From Nostoc indistinguendum CM1-VF10 (GTDB lineage Bacteria; Cyanobacteriota; Cyanobacteriia; Cyanobacteriales; Nostocaceae), in NCBI GenBank assembly GCA_019359215.1, contig JAHHHS010000003.1, forward strand, positions 109,434-173,433: a stretch of 64,000 nucleotides of DNA, in the 5' to 3' direction. Position numbers and translations under genes: made by a program. Below the pieces are notes generated by a model. That model saw only the letters and a list, made by a program, of their open reading frames with translations. It was not told the DNA's origin and ran no database searches. Shown in pieces: positions 50,658 to 61,800 of the stretch. The stretch's first letter is position 1, and every line of letters begins with the position of its first letter.

Positions 50658-52220
50658 TTGAAACTTGTATCTGATCCAGCGATCGCTAACAAAATTCGTA
50701 AGATGAATCAGCGAGTACGGTGGCAAGATCCGTTAATTGCGGAACGCAACATCGATCAAACTCGCCTGGTGTTGGAACATGGTCAAACAGACAATTCTGA
50801 GTTCTCATTTTTAGTTGTAGGTGATAGTGGTTCCGGCAAGCACCGGGGACACAATCCCCAGCGAAAGGTGGCTGAACTTATGTTGCCCCATCACAGCGAA
50901 TGCCGTTTTATGCTGCATACCGGAGATGTGATCTATTTAGTGGGGTCGAGTGAATACTATCAGCAGAACTTCATCCAGCCTTACCAAGAGTTTCTCTTGG
51001 CGGGAGAGCATCCCCAACGGATTGCTTATGACCAGATGATTTTTAAGCTGCCCATTTTACCTGTACTGGGAAATCACGATTACTATAACTTGCCGATTCT
51101 ATTGAGCTTGGCCTCTCTGACAACATTACCCATTCGCCGCCTGTTGCGATCGCGGTTAGACCTAGATGTAGGCTTGCATGGCTCAGGAACCGGTGAAGCT
51201 TACGCACGGGCTTTTCTGGACTATCTTAAGGCGTTTCAGCTTCCAGGAGAGTTAGCCAGCCACTTAGATAAACACTACACAGCCAAGACAGATACAGGTT
51301 ATTGTCTTAGCTATGAACCTGGGCATTTTACCCGCCTTCCCAATCGCTATTATACTTTTCGCTATGGCGGTATTGATTTTTTTGCCTTGGATTCAAATAC
51401 ATTTAACGATCCACCACCCCTGCCTAAAACAAAAGAAGGTGATGCTGATCGCAGAATTTTACAAAAACGTCGTGAAGATTTAGAGCAAGAAAAGCAGCAA
51501 ATCATTGAAAAATCAGCCAAGCTTCGTCCAGAAAACCCCAGCGAAGCTGACCAATTAGACGACTACCACGCCAACCTGTCACAAATTGAAGAAATTATTG
51601 TTGATATCGACAAGCAATTAGCTGCTGATAAAACAACGCTGACTGACACTGAACAACTAGACTGGCTCAAACAAAAATTAATTGAATCTTGGAATAATCC
51701 TGAAGTTCGGGGAAGGATAATTTATTTCCATCATCCACCATACGTAACAGAAGCGACAAAATGGCAACAAGCACAGACTCTGATAATTCGCGATCGCCTT
51801 CGTGGTGTACTGGATGCGGTAGCGAAAAAAGTAGGTTCCCTAACTCAGGGGCGTCCTTTGGTTGATTTGGTATTGAACGGTCACGCCCACTGCTTGGAAC
51901 ACTTGGAGACAATGGATACAGGACACGCTGACTCTCATATCCACTGGATTGTTTGTGGTGGTAGCGGGTTTAGTTTGCGCCGCCAACGGATTGAGGGAGC
52001 AGATTTGATGGAAACTTTTGGAAATGAAAATAGATTAGTGGCGCGATCGCATCTCTTCATTGGTCGCAACGGTCAAGGTTCTCAGAAGCGGCGACCTTAC
52101 TCAGGTTTACGCATTGACGTTAAAGGCGATGGGCAGCCTAAGTTTATTGTCCGTCCTTTGGTTGCCGAATGGCATCAGCGACAATGGCATAATCGGGAAC
52201 TTGAGCCACTAATCATTTAA
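50658..52220 (+). CDS. Metallophosphoesterase
   Basis: 520 residues from TTG 50658, supported by AGGAG about 12 nt upstream; ATG 50703 is an alternative. Calcineurin-like motifs are in order: GDSGSG near 55, HTGDVIY near 94, GNHDYY near 138, YFHHPPY near 357, and NGHAHCLEH near 412, giving a dinuclear metal site. An insert at ~270-330 is a charged coiled coil (RREDLEQEKQQIIEKSAKL). There is no signal peptide, so action is cytoplasmic. The substrate is unknown. Confidence 0.88.
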   Translation: MKLVSDPAIANKIRKMNQRVRWQDPLIAERNIDQTRLVLEHGQTDNSEFSFLVVGDSGSGKHRGHNPQRKVAELMLPHHSECRFMLHTGDVIYLVGSSEYYQQNFIQPYQEFLLAGEHPQRIAYDQMIFKLPILPVLGNHDYYNLPILLSLASLTTLPIRRLLRSRLDLDVGLHGSGTGEAYARAFLDYLKAFQLPGELASHLDKHYTAKTDTGYCLSYEPGHFTRLPNRYYTFRYGGIDFFALDSNTFNDPPPLPKTKEGDADRRILQKRREDLEQEKQQIIEKSAKLRPENPSEADQLDDYHANLSQIEEIIVDIDKQLAADKTTLTDTEQLDWLKQKLIESWNNPEVRGRIIYFHHPPYVTEATKWQQAQTLIIRDRLRGVLDAVAKKVGSLTQGRPLVDLVLNGHAHCLEHLETMDTGHADSHIHWIVCGGSGFSLRRQRIEGADLMETFGNENRLVARSHLFIGRNGQGSQKRRPYSGLRIDVKGDGQPKFIVRPLVAEWHQRQWHNRELEPLII

Positions 52221-52264
52221 TTAATTCTGGGGATTTGACTAAAGAGCAACTAAGCATAGCAGAG

Positions 52265-52295
52265 TTTGTAGCGGAGTCTAAATCTCCGTTACAAA
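52265..52295. terminator. Hairpin between convergent genes
   Basis: TTTGTAGCGGAG pairs with CTCCGTTACAAA (one G-T pair) around a 7-nt loop, 44 bp past the phosphoesterase stop and 18 bp from the ndhH stop. Its position suggests a bidirectional terminator; the sequence is also a common cyanobacterial dispersed hairpin. Confidence 0.6.
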
Positions 52296-52313
52296 ACTGA
52301 ATTAAGAATTATT

Positions 52314-53498
52314 TTAGCGATCTACCGATCCCATCACAACATCAATGCTTCCCAGAATAACGAAAATATCTGCTACTTTTTGACCTTGGATTAACTGAGA
52401 TAAAACTTGTAAATTATTGAAATCGGCTGGACGAATTTTCCAACGCCAAGGGAAGATATGATCATCTCCGATGATATAAATTCCTAACTCTCCCCTGCCT
52501 GACTCTATACGCACATAATGTTCACCTTGAGGAATTTTAAATGTGGGTGCAACTTTTTTGCCAATGAATTGATAATCAAACCTGTTCCACTCAGATTTAG
52601 CACCTGCTTTCATGCGTTGAGCTTCTAAATTTTCGTATGCACCACCAGGTAATCCGTTGAGTGCTTGCTGAACAATCTTGACTGACTCGCGCATCTCTCC
52701 AAGTCTGACGACATACCTAGCAAAACAATCTCCGGCTGTATCCCACTGTACTTCCCAGTTAAAATCGTCGTAGCATTCATAGTGGTCAACCTTTCGTAAA
52801 TCCCACTTCACCCCAGAAGCCCGTAACATCGGCCCAGAAATCCCCCAATTAATCGCTTCTTCCCGGCTTAAAACTCCTACACCCTCAACTCGGCGGCGAA
52901 AAATAGGATTATTGGTAATCAGTTTTTCATACTCATCAATGGTAGGTGCAAAATAGTTACAGAAGTCTTTGCATTTATCCACCCAGCCGAAAGGTAGGTC
53001 AGCAGCAAGACCTCCGATGCGAAAATAATTGTTATTGACCATCCGATAGCCTGTAGCAGCTTCAAACAAATCGAGAATCATTTCGCGATCGCGCAAAGTG
53101 TAAAATATAGGAGTTTGTGCGCCAGTATCTCCCACAAAAGGTCCCAACCACAGCAGATGATTGACAATTCGGGCTAACTCCAGCATGATTACCCGAATGT
53201 AGCTGGCACGTTTGGGGATAGTGATATTCGCCAGTTTTTCGACAGCATTCACCGTCACGGCTTCATTAAACATTCCGCCATAGTAGTCCCATCGACTTAC
53301 ATACGGTACGTACATTATATTGGTGCGGTTTTCGGCAATTTTTTCCATACCTCGGTGTAGGTAGCCAATGACAGGTTCACAGTCCACCACATCTTCGCCA
53401 TCTAAAGTGACAACAATCCGAAAGCACCCATGCATCGAAGGGTGATGGGGGCCAAAGTTAATCACCATTGGCTCGGTTTTAGTTTCAATTCTGACCAT
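52314..53498 (-). CDS. ndhH: NAD(P)H-quinone oxidoreductase subunit H
   Basis: A 394-residue NuoD/NdhH peripheral-arm subunit of NDH-1, lining the quinone-binding site. Family blocks are intact: [15 protein letters not shown] at 14-28, the [11 protein letters not shown] region, [11 protein letters not shown], and the C-terminal DVVMGSVDR. Lengths and ends match cyanobacterial NdhH. It is monocistronic here, distant from ndhB, as usual for cyanobacteria. Confidence 0.97.
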   Translation of the reverse strand: MVRIETKTEPMVINFGPHHPSMHGCFRIVVTLDGEDVVDCEPVIGYLHRGMEKIAENRTNIMYVPYVSRWDYYGGMFNEAVTVNAVEKLANITIPKRASYIRVIMLELARIVNHLLWLGPFVGDTGAQTPIFYTLRDREMILDLFEAATGYRMVNNNYFRIGGLAADLPFGWVDKCKDFCNYFAPTIDEYEKLITNNPIFRRRVEGVGVLSREEAINWGISGPMLRASGVKWDLRKVDHYECYDDFNWEVQWDTAGDCFARYVVRLGEMRESVKIVQQALNGLPGGAYENLEAQRMKAGAKSEWNRFDYQFIGKKVAPTFKIPQGEHYVRIESGRGELGIYIIGDDHIFPWRWKIRPADFNNLQVLSQLIQGQKVADIFVILGSIDVVMGSVDR

Positions 53499-53610
53499 AA
53501 ATAGTTTCCCTAATCTCTAAATATTTCTGAAAAAGATGCTATTTTTGAAAATTTTAGAAAGTTTACGGTCTGGAGTCTTGCAAAATCGTCCGGTTTTTTG
53601 CAGATTTATC

Positions 53611-54507
53611 CTATCTTTGTTGAATAGTTTTAGGAGTTACACCCATTAGACGCTTACAGTGAAAATTGAGATGGCTTTGGCTAGCAAAACCAACCAAGTG
53701 AGCAATTTCAGCTATTGTGATTTCTCTCTTCAGCAATAATTCCTGGGCACGTTGCACCCGACAGTGAATTACATAGTTATGGGGAGTCATTCCCGTAGAT
53801 TGCTTAAAAAGCTGGGAAAAATAATGAGGACTCATTGGTATCAATGCTGCCAACTCTGCTAATCCTAAATTCTGGTTAAGATGTTCATGAATGTAGTCTA
53901 TAACTTGCTGTAATTGACGCCGTGATAAACCATTTTTATACACTTTTAATATCGGTTTACGCGTAGAATAGTGTTCCATGAGATGCACTGATAAAGCATT
54001 GACCATCGTCTCTGCATAAAGACGGCTCCCTAAAGGATTATTTTCCAAAATGCCTTTTAGTGCTAGCCCTATTTGATAAATTAAGGGATCGGGTGTGGCG
54101 AAGTGCGGCACAAGTTGAATCTGTTGGGTATCTGCTGTTTCGTCAACAGCATAAGCTAAAATTTGTGGTTTAATAGCAAGTAGAATAAAGTGGCCCTCAG
54201 CATCCCAATTCGCCTGATGCCCGACGTTAACAGGAGTAATAATAATATCGCCTCCAACTACAGCATCACGATGCTTGCGTCCATCCATCTTCCGTTCAGC
54301 ATGAATTACCCGCGCTCCATGAGTGAAAATGATCAGAGAATGCCACGAGGGAGTGCAAACTTCAGGAAATTCATAAGCAGGTTGACACATATATGTAAAT
54401 GAAGCACCCTGCCAACCTGCTTGAAGGCTTGTGAGAATTGGTAGACGTGGAAATAGCGGGAATACCTCATCTTCTTTAGTGATAACTAAGGGCTTTTCTT
54501 TTAACAT
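53611..54507 (-). CDS. AraC-family transcriptional regulator
   Basis: 298 residues. The N-terminal ~170 residues form a cupin-like ligand domain with metal-type His residues (GHQANWDAEGHF). The C-terminal DNA-binding part has two helix-turn-helix units: LGLAELAALIPMSPHYFSQLFKQSTG and ITIAEIAHLVGFASQSHLNFHCKRLMG, ending in GVTPKTIQQ. Ligand and targets are unknown; the ndhH and acidic-protein genes flank it. A perfect hairpin lies upstream at 54599-54624. Confidence 0.92.
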   Translation of the reverse strand: MLKEKPLVITKEDEVFPLFPRLPILTSLQAGWQGASFTYMCQPAYEFPEVCTPSWHSLIIFTHGARVIHAERKMDGRKHRDAVVGGDIIITPVNVGHQANWDAEGHFILLAIKPQILAYAVDETADTQQIQLVPHFATPDPLIYQIGLALKGILENNPLGSRLYAETMVNALSVHLMEHYSTRKPILKVYKNGLSRRQLQQVIDYIHEHLNQNLGLAELAALIPMSPHYFSQLFKQSTGMTPHNYVIHCRVQRAQELLLKREITIAEIAHLVGFASQSHLNFHCKRLMGVTPKTIQQR

Positions 54508-54598
54508 GGACTACTCACCACAAGTTATTACAAGCCCAATGTATCAAAAGCTAAAAAATTATCATATCTCAGGTTGTACTTTATTCACCTATATAAAT

Positions 54599-54624
54599 AG
54601 AGACGCAATTATCATTGCGTCTCT
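54599..54624. terminator. Perfect 11-bp hairpin
   Basis: AGAGACGCAAT and ATTGCGTCTCT flank a TATC loop, 60 bp downstream of the acidic-protein gene stop on the minus strand. The AGAGACGC arm is a frequent Nostoc dispersed repeat, and here its position suits a terminator. Confidence 0.6.
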
Positions 54625-54684
54625 CAAAACTGCCTATTTAGCCTTCTTCCGTGTAATTGCACTCAGCAAAAAGGATGGTTGTAA

Positions 54685-55092
54685 TTAAAGTATTCCTGGA
54701 CCTCTACCGCGTGTATCACTATTTTCGGTCAACTTGCCTTCTTCGTCCTGATTAACTTCTGCGAGTTCTTCAATACGTTGGGCTTTCTCTTCTGCTGCCT
54801 GTTTGCGTGCATCACCCGGTTCTTCGTAGTACATTTCCGGTTCAACAGCATAGTTGTTCAACAAACCTTCTTTGTCCACGGTATATCCGTCAGTAGTGCG
54901 TATACTGTCTGGATGGGTTTGGTCATCGGTAGGTGCATCCGCCTCCCTTTCTTCTGTAGGGAGTGTTTTGTACAGAGTTCCCTCTCTTTCCATTCGTGCA
55001 GCTGTTTCAGCTGGGATAATACCGCGATCATACGTATCTACTTCAGCTCGATCAGATGAATCTATACCTTTATTAACTGCTTCATTAGCCAT
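54685..55092 (-). CDS. Acidic, probably disordered protein, unknown
   Basis: 135 residues, hydrophilic and Glu/Asp-rich, without Cys, signal peptide or hydrophobic core. Stretches such as YDRGIIPAETAARMEREGTLY and EEKAQRIEELAEVNQDEEGK suggest short helices in a flexible chain. Similar small acidic proteins accompany stress and desiccation genes in Nostoc, and this one is followed upstream by CAAD, BON and GSP17M-like genes on the same strand. I do not recognise a named domain. Confidence 0.7.
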   Translation of the reverse strand: MANEAVNKGIDSSDRAEVDTYDRGIIPAETAARMEREGTLYKTLPTEEREADAPTDDQTHPDSIRTTDGYTVDKEGLLNNYAVEPEMYYEEPGDARKQAAEEKAQRIEELAEVNQDEEGKLTENSDTRGRGPGIL

Positions 55093-55585
55093 AAATTATG
55101 CCCTCGTTAAAGAATCTATTAAATAAACTCAAAGCCTAGATTAGGCTGTTTTTCATCTTCGATCTACTATCTTTAGAAGTGATTTAAAATTAAATATAAT
55201 GTTCTACTCTCTATCTTTTGATGTATAATGTATTCAAAAGATTAATACAAAGCCTGGCTAAATACTTGTAATATTACGTTCATCGTGTAAAAAAAGGGTT
55301 TTAGCTAAAGTTAACACTGGTAGCAATAAAAATTATTGTATCCCGACTGCGTTTTTTATCAAAAATAGGATAATTACAAAAATCCCGGCTTCTTAAAGAA
55401 GTCGGGAATGTGAACCATTAGATTGTATAGATTTAATTAGGGAACGATACAGACTAGTGTGGTGAGGCTAAAACAGCTTGATGCAAATCCAACCACTATT
55501 CGAATTAACAAGAATTGGACTTTAAGCAACTTGTTAAAGGTAAGCTAACTTACGCCATAGTGCACTAGTTTAATGCTTGAGAAAT
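55093..55585. other. Intergenic region with hairpin
   Basis: About 490 bp. An imperfect hairpin at 55384-55406 (CCCGGCTTC ... GAAGTCGGG) probably terminates the CAAD gene transcript or is a dispersed repeat. The stretch near 55093-55250 likely holds the promoter of the acidic-protein gene. Nothing else seen. Confidence 0.45.
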
Positions 55586-56020
55586 TTAATCGCCCACTAA
55601 TTGATTTTTCAGTGATTGAATCTCATCGGCTAATTCTTGCCGGGTTGAAGCCTTTAAGAGATAACGGGAAATAAACCAAGTGACATAACTAATTCCAACT
55701 AATTCAAAAGTTGGTGATAGTAATGGAATATCATTGATTGCATCCAGTACTGCTAGTACTAACTTGGCTGTAACAATTGCCGCCAAAATTAAACCAACTG
55801 TTATTAGAGGTTGCTTATAGTTTTGAAAAAAGCTACCTAAGTATTCAGGCAATTGCTCCAAAAATTGAGAAACTTGTCTACTGATTTGCTGCCATTGAGA
55901 TTCAGGTTCGCTTGCTGGTGGTAACTTTGGTAAGTTTTCAGTATCTCTACCTTCAAGTGCTAGCGTACCTTGTGAGAAAGAGGTATTGATGGATTCAAGT
56001 TGCTGTTGTTCGGTTTCCAT
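55586..56020 (-). CDS. CAAD/CURT1-like thylakoid membrane protein
   Basis: 144 residues from ATG 56020; an in-frame ATG 51 bp earlier is less likely. After ~65 polar residues come an amphipathic helix (LPEYLGSFFQNYKQ) and two membrane helices (LITVGLILAAIVTAKLVLAV and PTFELVGISYVTWFISRYLL), then a charged tail. This is the CAAD domain, related to the thylakoid-curvature protein CURT1. It probably resides in the thylakoid membrane. The gene lies upstream of a BON lipoprotein gene in a same-strand group of stress-type genes. Confidence 0.88.
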   Translation of the reverse strand: METEQQQLESINTSFSQGTLALEGRDTENLPKLPPASEPESQWQQISRQVSQFLEQLPEYLGSFFQNYKQPLITVGLILAAIVTAKLVLAVLDAINDIPLLSPTFELVGISYVTWFISRYLLKASTRQELADEIQSLKNQLVGD

Positions 56021-56216
56021 AGTTTTTATTTTCGGTAAGTACAAGAGTTTATATAACTGACTGATCGTCAATGAATATAATTATCAAGGTCGTCAGTTGT
56101 CAATTTGTCAATTATTAATGGTCAGTAATAAGTAGAACTGACCACTAAAACTGAGCAGAGGCATCTAAATTTTTTATTTATGCCTACCTACTCATTTAGA
56201 TTTATTGTTAGCTATC

Positions 56217-56675
56217 TTAGCTTTGCGGTGGAGCAACAGTTGCTTTAACAACTACAGTTTTGACACCTTTGATTTCTTTAGCCAAACGTTCAATCTTAGC
56301 CAACTCCTGCTGATTGTTTACAGTTCCTGCAACAGTGACAGTTCCATCCTCTGCTGCATCAACTGTTAGTTGGCCCTTGGGTATGTTAGCTTCCAACTTG
56401 GAGCGAACTTCACTCGCTAGATCACCTGTAGCTCTTTGTGTATCGCCACCAGTTGCATTATTGCGCTGTTCGCGGGCACGGATATCAGCATCAAGTTGTC
56501 TTCTGCGAACTTCACTTTGCGCGTCTTCTTGAGCAGCTTGTGTTGCTTGTGTACTTGGTGCTTCTGGAGCTTCATTAGGAGCAGGCGCAGTTACAGTTGT
56601 TTTGGCAGTATCTTGACAGGCAGCAACGCCAAAAACTAGAAGACAACTAATTAAGAAAGGAGTTAGCTTTTGCAT
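56217..56675 (-). CDS. BON-domain lipoprotein
   Basis: 152 residues from ATG 56675, which gives a proper lipoprotein signal: MQKLTPFLISCLLVFGVAAC with Cys20 as the lipidated residue. Longer starts upstream would bury this signal. A Pro/Ala/Gln-rich linker follows, then a BON domain at ~85-147 (VRSKLEANIPKGQLTVDA, GTVTVAGTVNNQQELAKIERLAKEIKGVKTV). BON proteins bind membranes and appear in osmotic stress responses (OsmY-like). It is 100 bp downstream of the GSP17M-like gene. Confidence 0.88.
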   Translation of the reverse strand: MQKLTPFLISCLLVFGVAACQDTAKTTVTAPAPNEAPEAPSTQATQAAQEDAQSEVRRRQLDADIRAREQRNNATGGDTQRATGDLASEVRSKLEANIPKGQLTVDAAEDGTVTVAGTVNNQQELAKIERLAKEIKGVKTVVVKATVAPPQS

Positions 56676-56775
56676 ATGTTTAATTCGGAATCGGAAAGTG
56701 AAATTTGTGGAGTTCGTTAATGTTGAGGCAGATGGGAGGAGCAAAGTTTTCATCTTCTTGCTCCTACAATTTTGG

Positions 56776-58056
56776 TTAGAGTGTTTCATCACGGCGATCA
56801 ACAATTACTACAGCAGGATCGTCTCTATGAATGTCTGCTGAGTAATTGGTGCGATCGCTATTAACAACCGCTGTGTTTTGATGCGTTCCTCGGTCTAAGC
56901 CTGAGCGATGTTCGCCTAAATCAGCCCCATCATAGATAGCAAATTGTTCAATGCCTCTACGTTTGAGAATGGCTTCAGCTTGGCGGATTTCAGCTTGCGT
57001 ACCATCAATAATTACCAAGTAGCCGCCTCTTTGAAAGCGATCGCTATAAACTTGCGCCTCGCCTTCAGGAATTCCCAAGCCAACGAGTCCGCCAACAATA
57101 CCCCCAGCTGCTGCACCGATCGCACCGCCAGCTAGTGTTGATGCCAAAGCAGTTGCTGTTGCACCACCTGCAATCACAGGCCCAATTCCAGGAATCGCTA
57201 AAGTCCCAAGACCAACTAATAAACCAGTCAAGCCGCCTACGACACCGCCTGTAGCTGCTCCAGCTTTTAGACCATCGTCTGCTTTGTTACCTGTGCCGAC
57301 ATTTTTATCTACATCTACACCAGCGATCCCATGACCGTTTGCATCCTTGGCGATGATGGAAATTCTACTTAACGGAAAACCTGCATCTCGTAATTCTGTA
57401 ATTGCTGCTTCTGCATCTCGGCGATGAGAAAATACTCCAATCGCGCGTTTAGCAACACTACTATGAGCCACATTAACATTAGAAGTTGGAGCTACATAAT
57501 CAGCATTTCTAGCATCTGGATTATCATAAATGCCAAACTCTTCGACACCACTCTGATGTAGAATCGCTTGTGCTCTAGCTATTTCTGTATCTGTACCATC
57601 TAGGATGACTAGATAGTGTCCACGTCTTACACGTTCGTCGTAAACTCTAGCTTGTTCTTCGGGGATTCCTAAACCAACCAATGCACCAAGCAAACTACCA
57701 GCTACTGCACCAATACCAGCGCCAGCGAGAGTCGTAGCTAAGGTTGTTGCTGCGGCTCCAGCCAACATAATTGGCCCGATTCCAGGAATTGCCAAAGTAC
57801 CAAGACCGACTAATAACCCAGTCAATCCGCCCAAAGCACCACCTGTAGCTGCTCCGACTTTAGCGCCTTCGTCAGATTTATCACCGACGCGATCACGTAC
57901 ATCAGCACCAGCAATATTATCTTTGTCTCCATCCTGCGTAATGACAGAGACTCTGTTCATGTCAAAGCCAACTTTTTTTAATTCATGTAGGGCATTTTCA
58001 ACATCTCGACGATGAGAAAATACACCTACGCCACGTTTATGTACACCTACAACCAT
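56776..58056 (-). CDS. Duplicated GSP17M-like general stress protein with glycine zippers
   Basis: 426 residues made of two similar ~190-residue halves. Each starts with a GSP17M-like module (GVGVFSHRRDVENALHELKKVGFDMNRVSVI; AIGVFSHRRDAEAAITELRDAGFPLSRISII), continues with a Gly/Ala-rich hydrophobic hairpin (GGLTGLLVGLGTLAIPGIGP) and closes with a PEEQARVYDERVRRGHYLVI-type segment. The Gly-rich parts likely insert in or bind membranes. The protein ends in an acidic tail (HRDDPAVVIVDRRDETL). Such proteins are stress-induced; molecular activity is unknown. Confidence 0.85.
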   Translation of the reverse strand: MVVGVHKRGVGVFSHRRDVENALHELKKVGFDMNRVSVITQDGDKDNIAGADVRDRVGDKSDEGAKVGAATGGALGGLTGLLVGLGTLAIPGIGPIMLAGAAATTLATTLAGAGIGAVAGSLLGALVGLGIPEEQARVYDERVRRGHYLVILDGTDTEIARAQAILHQSGVEEFGIYDNPDARNADYVAPTSNVNVAHSSVAKRAIGVFSHRRDAEAAITELRDAGFPLSRISIIAKDANGHGIAGVDVDKNVGTGNKADDGLKAGAATGGVVGGLTGLLVGLGTLAIPGIGPVIAGGATATALASTLAGGAIGAAAGGIVGGLVGLGIPEGEAQVYSDRFQRGGYLVIIDGTQAEIRQAEAILKRRGIEQFAIYDGADLGEHRSGLDRGTHQNTAVVNSDRTNYSADIHRDDPAVVIVDRRDETL

Positions 58057-58818
58057 TATTCTTTCTCCTCAGCAAAAATCAATTATTCACTAATTTATAG
58101 CTCCTAATAAGCATTATTAATACATATTTAACTTTACATTTCATCAATCGCTTGGAAGAATTTTTATCTCTATCATTAGACATACGTGCTTTTATCTAAC
58201 AGATAGTAAAAAACTTTAATATTCCAACAAATTATGCTCTAGAAAAGTTATATAATTAGCTATTATATCTCTACAAAAATATCTAAATTATTAGTTTTAA
58301 AATTAGTTAAATTCCTGTTAAAAGAACTATCTCATTAGATGTAATCTTTAATAAAAATATTCTAGGGAAAAATCTTACTAGCAACAAACGGATTGAATCT
58401 TATCAAATAGATTGGTATTAAAGCACCAAAATTTACATTATTTTATTTAGTCAAAAAATAATAAAAATATTTGTTTTTTGTAAAATACGACTTCTGGCAA
58501 GCAAACTTCTTACCTAAGAAAGTGCCAGTTTATATAACTGGCAACTAAATTGATGAATAAGCCGTTTTATACAGCAGTTTGCTTTTAAGTGAGGTACAAA
58601 ATGCAGGACTCACGCATCAGATATAAAGAGTTTCTACCTCCTACCTCACTTCGGCTACGCCCAACTCTTGGAGCGGCTGCGCCCGAAGCGTAGCTATGCC
58701 GCAGGCTTTACGACTGCGCTCAGTGATACCCTGTGCCTCAAAATCCATATCTTTGTACTTCATGCAGATGAAAACTGCTGTAAATGGTTATTAAATTGAC
58801 TGCAAGTGAGAGAATACT
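58057..58818. other. Long divergent promoter region
   Basis: About 760 bp between the divergent GSP17M-like gene and the large repeat protein gene. The first ~500 bp are very AT-rich. A block of Nostoc repeats occupies 58640-58735. No gene was found. The length suggests regulated expression of both flanking genes. Confidence 0.5.
58640..58735. repeat. STRR-like repeat block
   Basis: Units such as CTTCGGCTACGCCC, GGAGCGGCTGCGCCCGAAGC and GCTATGCCGCAGGC are short GC-rich imperfect repeats of the same class as at 4850-4894, in otherwise AT-rich DNA. Confidence 0.6.
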
Positions 58819-61800
58819 ATGTTTCAAAATGTTTTAACTATTTGGGGATGGGACTGGCTATCTTTTGGATTAGCACCAATAAGTTTAGCTCAGGAAGGAC
58901 TAACTCCAGAGGAAGCATCAGTTCTGTTTTCTGGCCCTAAATTCTTGGTAGCATTGCTGGCTGGAGTCTTAATGGCATTTGCCTTTCAATTATTACTTAC
59001 TAATTTTTCAGTCGCTGTAGGAATTTCATCTTGGGAAATTGACTCAGATTCTGATGATGAGTCAGAAAGCTTGGGTAGTAAAATTCGTGCGACTCAGACT
59101 AAAATTGGTGCTTGGGCGTTGCTAACCGTTAGTATTGCATTATTTATTGCTTGTTTTCTAGCGGTAAAACTTAGCTTAATCGAAAGTGAATCTCTAGGAG
59201 CAATTATCGGTGTAGTCATCTGGTCTACCTATTTCTCACTGGTGATTTGGTTCGGTTCATCAGCAGTAGGTTCTTTTATTGGTTCTATCGCTAGTACTGT
59301 CACTTCTGGTTTTCAAACTTTGATGAGTACCGCAACTGCTGGAATCGGTGCTAATAATGCGAAAAAACAACTGGTTTCTACTGCTGAAGATATTACAGCC
59401 GCAGTCCGGCGAGAATTAACTTCAGGTTTTAATCCTGAAGATATTAGAAATACACTCCAAAGTTCTTTAGGCTCTTTGCAATTGCCAAAGCTGGATATCA
59501 CAGAAATTCGTAACCAATTTGACCAGCTTCTTAAAGATACAGATTTGCAATCTATTGCTAACAGCGACTTACTGCAAAATATCAATCGTCAAACCTTTGT
59601 TGATTTAATTAGCAGTCGCACGGATTTGTCTAAAGAAGATATAAATCGCATTGCTGACCAATTTCAAGGTGCTTGGCAACAAGCTTTGAATCGCAGCAAT
59701 CCAACAGAACAAGTAATTAATTTGCTTAAGTCTGCTACTCCCGAAGAATTGAATTCAGATCAATTAGGTGAACGCCTTCAAGAACTGGTTGCAGTTGGAG
59801 GTGGGAATGGCAAGCAAAGCAATGGTGTAATGAAACAAGCTATTCGATATGGCTTGAGTGCTGCTGTACCAGCAGTTATGGAGCGGGCTAACCTTTCCAA
59901 TATCGATGTTAACAAAATTACTAATCAGTTGCAAAAGCTGAAAGAAAAAGTTCAAGATGTTGATGTAAATCAAATCACAGAACAACTCCAAAGACTTAGA
60001 GATGAAGCAACTGAACAAGTATCTGCAAGGTTGCCAGTATCACTCGAAAATACAATTAAGGCAGATGTAGAAGACTACATATTGAATTCGTTTCCTTGGC
60101 ATTTTAACCGCATTACCCTAAGAGATGAATTTAAAGAACTCATCTATGACGTTAATGCAGATCCGACAACTGTGAGACGAGAGTTGGAAGAAATCAATCA
60201 AGAATATTTTACCAACTTGCTGAAGCAACGGGGTGATATTAGCGAACTCAGGGTGAAAGAAATTTCCGAACAAATGGAAAGCGATCGCCTGGAAGTTTTA
60301 GAAACTGTAAAACAGGCTCAAGCGCGAGAAAAAGGGCAAGATTTCCGCAGCCGCATCGAAGATTATCTGCGTTCTACCGGGAAAGAAGAACTCAACCCTG
60401 AAGGTATTGAACGCGACTTTACCAGATTAGTGGAAGATCCAGAAGCTGGGTTTGAAGATTTAAGCGATCGCTTCGGACAATTTGACCGCGGCACCTTGGT
60501 ACAATTGCTCCAGCAACGTCAAGATATCAGCGAAGAGGAAGCTAACAATATTGTTGGTCAACTTGAAAGCAGCCGCGATAATTTCTTGAATCGTGCAAGA
60601 GAACTGCAAGAACAAGCAAAAGCCAGAGCCGATGAACTGCGCCAAAGAGTTGAAGATTATCTGCGAAATACTAACAAAGAAGAACTCAATCCCGAAAGTA
60701 TCAAACGTGAGTTTAGAACCTTACTAGACGATCCACAAGCTGGAATTAGCCAATTGACTTCGCGCTTATCGCAATTTGACCGCGATACACTAGTCCAATT
60801 GCTCAATCAACGTCAGGATTTGAGCGAAGAACAGATAAACCAAACTCTCGATCAAATCGAAGCAGTCCGAGATAGTATTTTGCAAGTCCCACAGCAGGCA
60901 AAAGAACAGTACGAAAAGACGACAAAAGCGATCACAGAATATCTTCGTAATACCAACTTGGAAGAACTTGATCCAGAAGGGATCAGGAGCGATTTGGAAA
61001 AATTACTCGATGATCCAAAAGCAGGAGCTTTAGCACTGCGCGATCGCCTATCTCAGGTTGATCGAGAAACCTTGGTTCAACTCGTGAGTCAACGGGGAGA
61101 TTTGAGCCAAGAGCAGATTAATCAGATAATTGATCAAGTACAAGATGCGATCACTAGTATTGTGAGAGCGCCACGACGTTTGGCCAAGCGTACCACTCAA
61201 GTAGCTCTGGATTTTGAAGCAAATCTTGAAGATTATCTGCGTAATACCAACAAAGAAGAACTCAACCCAGAAGCAATTAAACGCGATTTGCAACTGCTGC
61301 TATCTTCTCCCCGTGCTGGAATTGGGAGTTTAAGCGATCGCGCTTCCAAATTTGACCGTTCGACAATTGTAGCCCTGTTATCCCAACGGGAAGATATCTC
61401 AGAAGAGGAAGCTAACCGAATTGTCGATCAAATTGAGTCTGTTCGCACCTCGATTGTCGAACAATTCCAGCAGATCCAGGAAAGGGTGCAATCAGTGCTT
61501 GATGGAGTTTTTGCGAGAGTCCGCAACTATCTCAACTCGCTGGATCGTTCCGAACTCAGCTATGAAGGGATTAAGCAAGACTTTGCGAAAGTCTTCGACG
61601 ATCCGCAAGCTGGATTTGAAGCATTGCGCGATCGCCTCAGTCAATTTGATCGTGACACCTTAGTTGCTGTCATCAGTTCTCGTGAGGATATTTCTCAAGA
61701 GGATGCTAACCGGATCATTGACCAAATAGAAGCGGCGCGCGATGGCGTACTACAACGAGCCGAACGCATCCAAAAAGAAACACAAAAACGCCTGAAAGCG

